A stretch of 64,000 bases of DNA from positions 123,902,613 through 123,966,612 of the forward strand of contig NC_045435.1 in NCBI RefSeq assembly GCF_002776525.5, in the 5' to 3' direction. The notes under the pieces are model-generated. The model saw nothing but the letters and a program-made list of their open reading frames with translations, was not told where the DNA came from and searched no databases. Shown here one piece after another: positions 61,037 through 64,000 of this stretch (positions within the stretch are counted from its first letter, which is position 1; each line of letters begins with the position of its first letter). The translations under genes were made by a program, and so were the position numbers. This stretch comes from Piliocolobus tephrosceles. Lineage: Eukaryota > Chordata > Mammalia > Primates > Cercopithecidae.

Positions 61037-61153
61037 ATGAAGTCCTTGCCCATGCCTATGTCCTGAATGGTACTACCTAGATTTTCTTCTAGGGTTTTTA
61101 TGGTATTAGGTCTAACATTTAAGTCTCTAATCCATCTTGAATTAATCTTCGTA
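61037..61153 (-). mobile_element. Young L1 ORF2 fragment running into the gap
   Basis: Reverse complement of the ORF2 segment seen at about 6098-6211, with very few differences (CCATGCCTATGTCCTGAATG, TTATGGTATTAGGTCTAACA). It abuts the ORF1 fragment with neither an L1 3' end nor a T-tail, then enters N. Confidence 0.85.
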
Positions 61154-61553
61154 NNNNNNNNNNNNNNNNNNNNNNNNNNNNNNNNNNNNNNNNNNNNNNN
61201 NNNNNNNNNNNNNNNNNNNNNNNNNNNNNNNNNNNNNNNNNNNNNNNNNNNNNNNNNNNNNNNNNNNNNNNNNNNNNNNNNNNNNNNNNNNNNNNNNNNN
61301 NNNNNNNNNNNNNNNNNNNNNNNNNNNNNNNNNNNNNNNNNNNNNNNNNNNNNNNNNNNNNNNNNNNNNNNNNNNNNNNNNNNNNNNNNNNNNNNNNNNN
61401 NNNNNNNNNNNNNNNNNNNNNNNNNNNNNNNNNNNNNNNNNNNNNNNNNNNNNNNNNNNNNNNNNNNNNNNNNNNNNNNNNNNNNNNNNNNNNNNNNNNN
61501 NNNNNNNNNNNNNNNNNNNNNNNNNNNNNNNNNNNNNNNNNNNNNNNNNNNNN
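61154..61553. other. Assembly gap (400 N)
   Basis: Exactly 400 unresolved bases, probably a placeholder of unknown true length. Frames drawn across it are meaningless. Confidence 0.99.
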
Positions 61554-61635
61554 TTCTTCTTCTTCTTCTTCTTCTTCTTCTTCTTCTTCTTCTTCTTCTT
61601 TTCTTCTTTTCTTCTTCTTTTTCTTTTTCTTTTTT
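61554..61635 (+). repeat. (TTC)n microsatellite
   Basis: About fifteen TTC units, then TTTTC variants, adjoining the tail of a minus-strand Alu. Likely an expanded Alu tail that also caused the assembly break. Confidence 0.9.
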
Positions 61636-61743
61636 TGAAACTGAGTCTCGCTCTCTCACCCAGGCTGGGGTGCAGTGTCGTGATCTCGGCTCACTGCAAC
61701 TTCTGCCTCCTGGGTTTTAGCAATTCTCCTGCCTCAGCTTCCA
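61636..61743 (-). mobile_element. Alu 3' fragment
   Basis: GAAACTGAGTCTCGCTCTCT, CACCCAGGCTGGGGTGCAGT and CTCCTGCCTCAGCTTCC are the 3' part of Alu on the minus strand. The 5' two-thirds are absent and L1 resumes at 61744. Confidence 0.88.
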
Positions 61744-63225
61744 ACTAAAACAACTTTTTAACAGATAGATTATATACAAAAAAAAGCAGAGACAATTAAA
61801 AGTCACAAAGCATGGGGAATACACTTAAAGCGTGAAGGTTTTTAGTGTTCTCTCTGCTCGTTGTTTTTGTTTTTTCCTCTGTAATTAGTATTAAGTTGTC
61901 AGCAGTTTAAAATAATTGGCTCTAAAATGTTGCTTGCAAGCAAGCCTCAGGTTAACTACAAAGGAACAACCCGTAACAGTTACACAAACAGTAAAAATTA
62001 AAAAATTAAAACATACTATAGGAGAAAATAACTTTTACCCATAGGAATACAGAAAGGAAGAAAATAAGACAAAACCAACAAAATAATAAAAAATAACAAA
62101 ATGCCACAATTAAATCCTTACCTATCAATATTATTACATTTAAATGTACTAAATTTTCCAGTAATTGAGTCATAGAGTTATTGAACTGATTTTTTAAAAA
62201 TACCCAACTATAAGCTGTCCACAAGAATATCACTACACCTATAAAGTCATACATACACTGAAAGTGAAAAAAGGAAAAAAAAGATATTCTATTCAAATAG
62301 AAAGCAAAAAAAAAAAAAAAAAGGATGTAGTCATACTTATATAAAATGGATTTCAAGACAAAAGCTGCAGAAAGAGAAAATGAAGGTCATTTTATAATGA
62401 TAAATACATTATCCCAGTAAAATAATATAACAATTATAAATATATGTACTCAATGTTAGAGCATGCAAATATATATTTTTATACATTTATATGTTATATA
62501 TTATATATTTATAATATATAATTTAAAATATTATTAAAGACAGAAATAGATGCAAATGCAATAATATCTGGGGATTTAACACTCCACATTTAGCACTGGA
62601 CAGGTAATCTAGACAAAACCCAGAACTATGACAACCCTGGAAGACAAAGTAGACAATACCACTCAGAATATTGGCAAGAGCAAGGATTTCATGACGAAGT
62701 CACAAAAAGCAATTGCAAGAAAAGCAAAAAGTGACAAATGGGATCTAATTAAAGTAAAGAGCTTCTGCACAGCAAAAGAAATTATCAACAGAATGAACAG
62801 ACACCCTACAGAATGTAAGATACATTATGCAAACTATGCATCTAATAAAAGTCCACTATCCAACTTCATATAAAGAACTTCAACAAATTTACAAGAAAAA
62901 AAAAAAAAACAGCCCATAAAAAAGTTAGCAAAGGGCATAAACAGACACTTTTAAAAAGAAGACTTATGTGTGCCATTTTGACATGTAAGTGGGAGCTAAG
63001 CGATGAGAATTCATGAACACAAAGAAGGAAACAACAGACACTGGGATCTCCTGGAGGGTTGAAGGTAGAGGTTGGGAAATGGGAGAGAAGCAAAGATAAC
63101 TATTGGGTACTGGGCTTAATTCTTGGGTGATGAAATAATGTGTACAACAAACCCATGTGACATGAATTTACCTATATAACAAATCTTCACATGTACTCCT
63201 GAACATAAATAACAGTTTAAAATAT
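61744..63225 (+). mobile_element. L1 (L1PB/L1MA-age) with internal deletions
   Basis: 61744-62625 covers the start of ORF2 and the endonuclease region (ACCTATAAAGTCATACATAC, CAATTATAAATATATGTACT, ATCTGGGGATTTAACACTCC). At about 62625 it jumps to late ORF2 (residues like TLEDKVDNTTQNIGKSKDFM and KSFCTAKEIINRMNRHPTE). At about 62970 it jumps again to the 3' UTR (AAGTGGGAGCTAAGCGATGA), ending about 63225. The whole polymerase core is gone. Probably the same insertion as 60655-61036. Confidence 0.82.
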
Positions 63226-63239
63226 AAAGAAATCATAAA

Positions 63240-63595
63240 AAATCTTTACAGTCACATAAGGTACAAAAAGTAGTACAGAGAACCTCATGTATCAATTACT
63301 CAAATTTCTCCAATTAGAACGTCTTGCCTAATTATACTACATTGTCAAAACCAAGAAATGTACATTGGCAATATAATGGATTAATTAAATCATATTTATA
63401 TTTGAACAGTTTTACATTCATTTACTTGCACTTCATTTTTTATTTTTTAGTATAGTTCTTTAATTTTATCACACATGTTGATCTGTGTGACCACCATAAC
63501 AATCAGGAAACAGAATTTCCATCACCACAAGGAAACTCCAATTTTACCACTGTATACTCATATCCTCCACCAAATGCTAACCCTTAGATGTTTGT
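63240..63595 (-). mobile_element. L1M (MA/MB-like) 3' UTR fragment
   Basis: TTTTATCACACATGTTGATC, TGTGACCACCATAACAATCA and TTTCCATCACCACAAGGAAA are blocks I know from reverse-complement L1M 3' UTRs. Diverged. Confidence 0.55.
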
Positions 63596-64000
63596 TATTA
63601 TTTGAAATTAACTTAATGTTCAGAATCCATAGGTTAGAATCTTTAGCCCACTTTAAATTGTTCTCCACTTAACAGGAACTCAACACATAGACATTTATGG
63701 AGATAAATAGTTTTATTTTGTAAAATAATAAATGAATCTGAAATTTTAGTTTCAGGAACAAATTAAATTTTATTTATTCTGGCATGCTTATATATTTACA
63801 TCTGCTGCATGTTTCTTATTAAATGGTCTTTCAGTTTCAATAAGAAATTCAGCTTGAATCTAATCCTCACTTCAGATCACCTGTTTAATCTAGGATCAAG
63901 TGTATCCATTATCCTCAGATCTTTGTTACCTCTTTTTATTATGTGCTTTAAAGTATTTTCCCTATGTGTGCATGCATGTGTATGTCTGCACATGTGTTAT
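63596..64000. other. Unassigned AT-rich end of window
   Basis: No element recognised. TGTG/CATG-rich patch at 63964-63996. Confidence 0.4.

Noticed and set aside
60967..61720. Frames of more than 200 codons on both strands across 60967-61720
   Set aside because: They cross 400 N and gain length only from undefined bases and the (TTC)n run.
1..64000. Search for an undescribed multi-gene system
   Set aside because: No gene cluster, RNA gene array or coordinated regulatory structure could be supported. The content is retroelements and AT-rich unique DNA.

Overview
This window is primate nuclear DNA, most likely from an Old World monkey (a macaque- or baboon-like cercopithecine). Alu elements of every age class are present. 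Three young AluY copies (33995, 38582 and the reverse-strand copy at 47424) carry a 5' segment reading CAAGCCTGTAATCC and a mid-element AGCCGGGCGAGGTGGCGGG, forms I associate with cercopithecine AluY subfamilies. Two young L1 3' ends share a 3'-UTR form that differs from the human L1PA series. A run of exactly 400 N marks a draft-assembly gap. The species call is inference, because no single-copy gene was available to test it.

I find no protein-coding gene, tRNA, rRNA or CRISPR array that I can support. The window looks like an AT-rich, LINE-dense gene desert, or the inside of a very large intron. The longest open reading frames are relics of L1 ORF2 (5439-6659 on the plus strand, 4984-5448 on the minus strand). 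By summing my intervals, L1 with its nested inserts covers a little under half of the window.

Layout. 1-1890: plus-strand L1 3' part carrying a nested MADE1 mariner MITE and an Alu monomer. 2.6-4.4 kb: L1 RT relic, MIR, Tigger-type DNA transposon. 4.74-6.57 kb: young L1 with a 5' inversion. 8.7-16.8 kb: an almost complete ancient L1 on the minus strand, from 3' UTR to 5' UTR, interrupted by four Alus, with a tandemly repeated 5' UTR. 17-23.7 kb: mostly non-repetitive AT-rich DNA with MLT1, L1M and L2 relics. 23.7-24.6 kb: a second inverted L1. 26.7-31.65 kb: a young L1 3' end, then an older L1 that holds a complete two-LTR MSTA (ERVL-MaLR) element. 33.7-36.2 kb: an internally deleted L1M with a young AluY. 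36.2-39 kb: MER5A, two MLT1-type LTRs, a G-rich purine tract and a young AluY with perfect target-site duplications. 39.9-43.3 kb: a 5'-only L1 fragment split by a second complete MaLR element. 43.8-53.6 kb: solo LTRs, a very small inverted L1, a 77-bp tandem duplication, Alus, MIR and L2. 57-63.6 kb: an MLT1 LTR, then a pile-up of L1 fragments in both orientations around the assembly gap.

Nothing here behaves as an operon or coordinated gene system. The interest lies in retrotransposition scars (three 5'-inversion events, nested insertions, target-site duplications), one possible miR-548-type hairpin from the MADE1 copy, local duplications, and repeat-poor islands whose conservation cannot be judged from one sequence.
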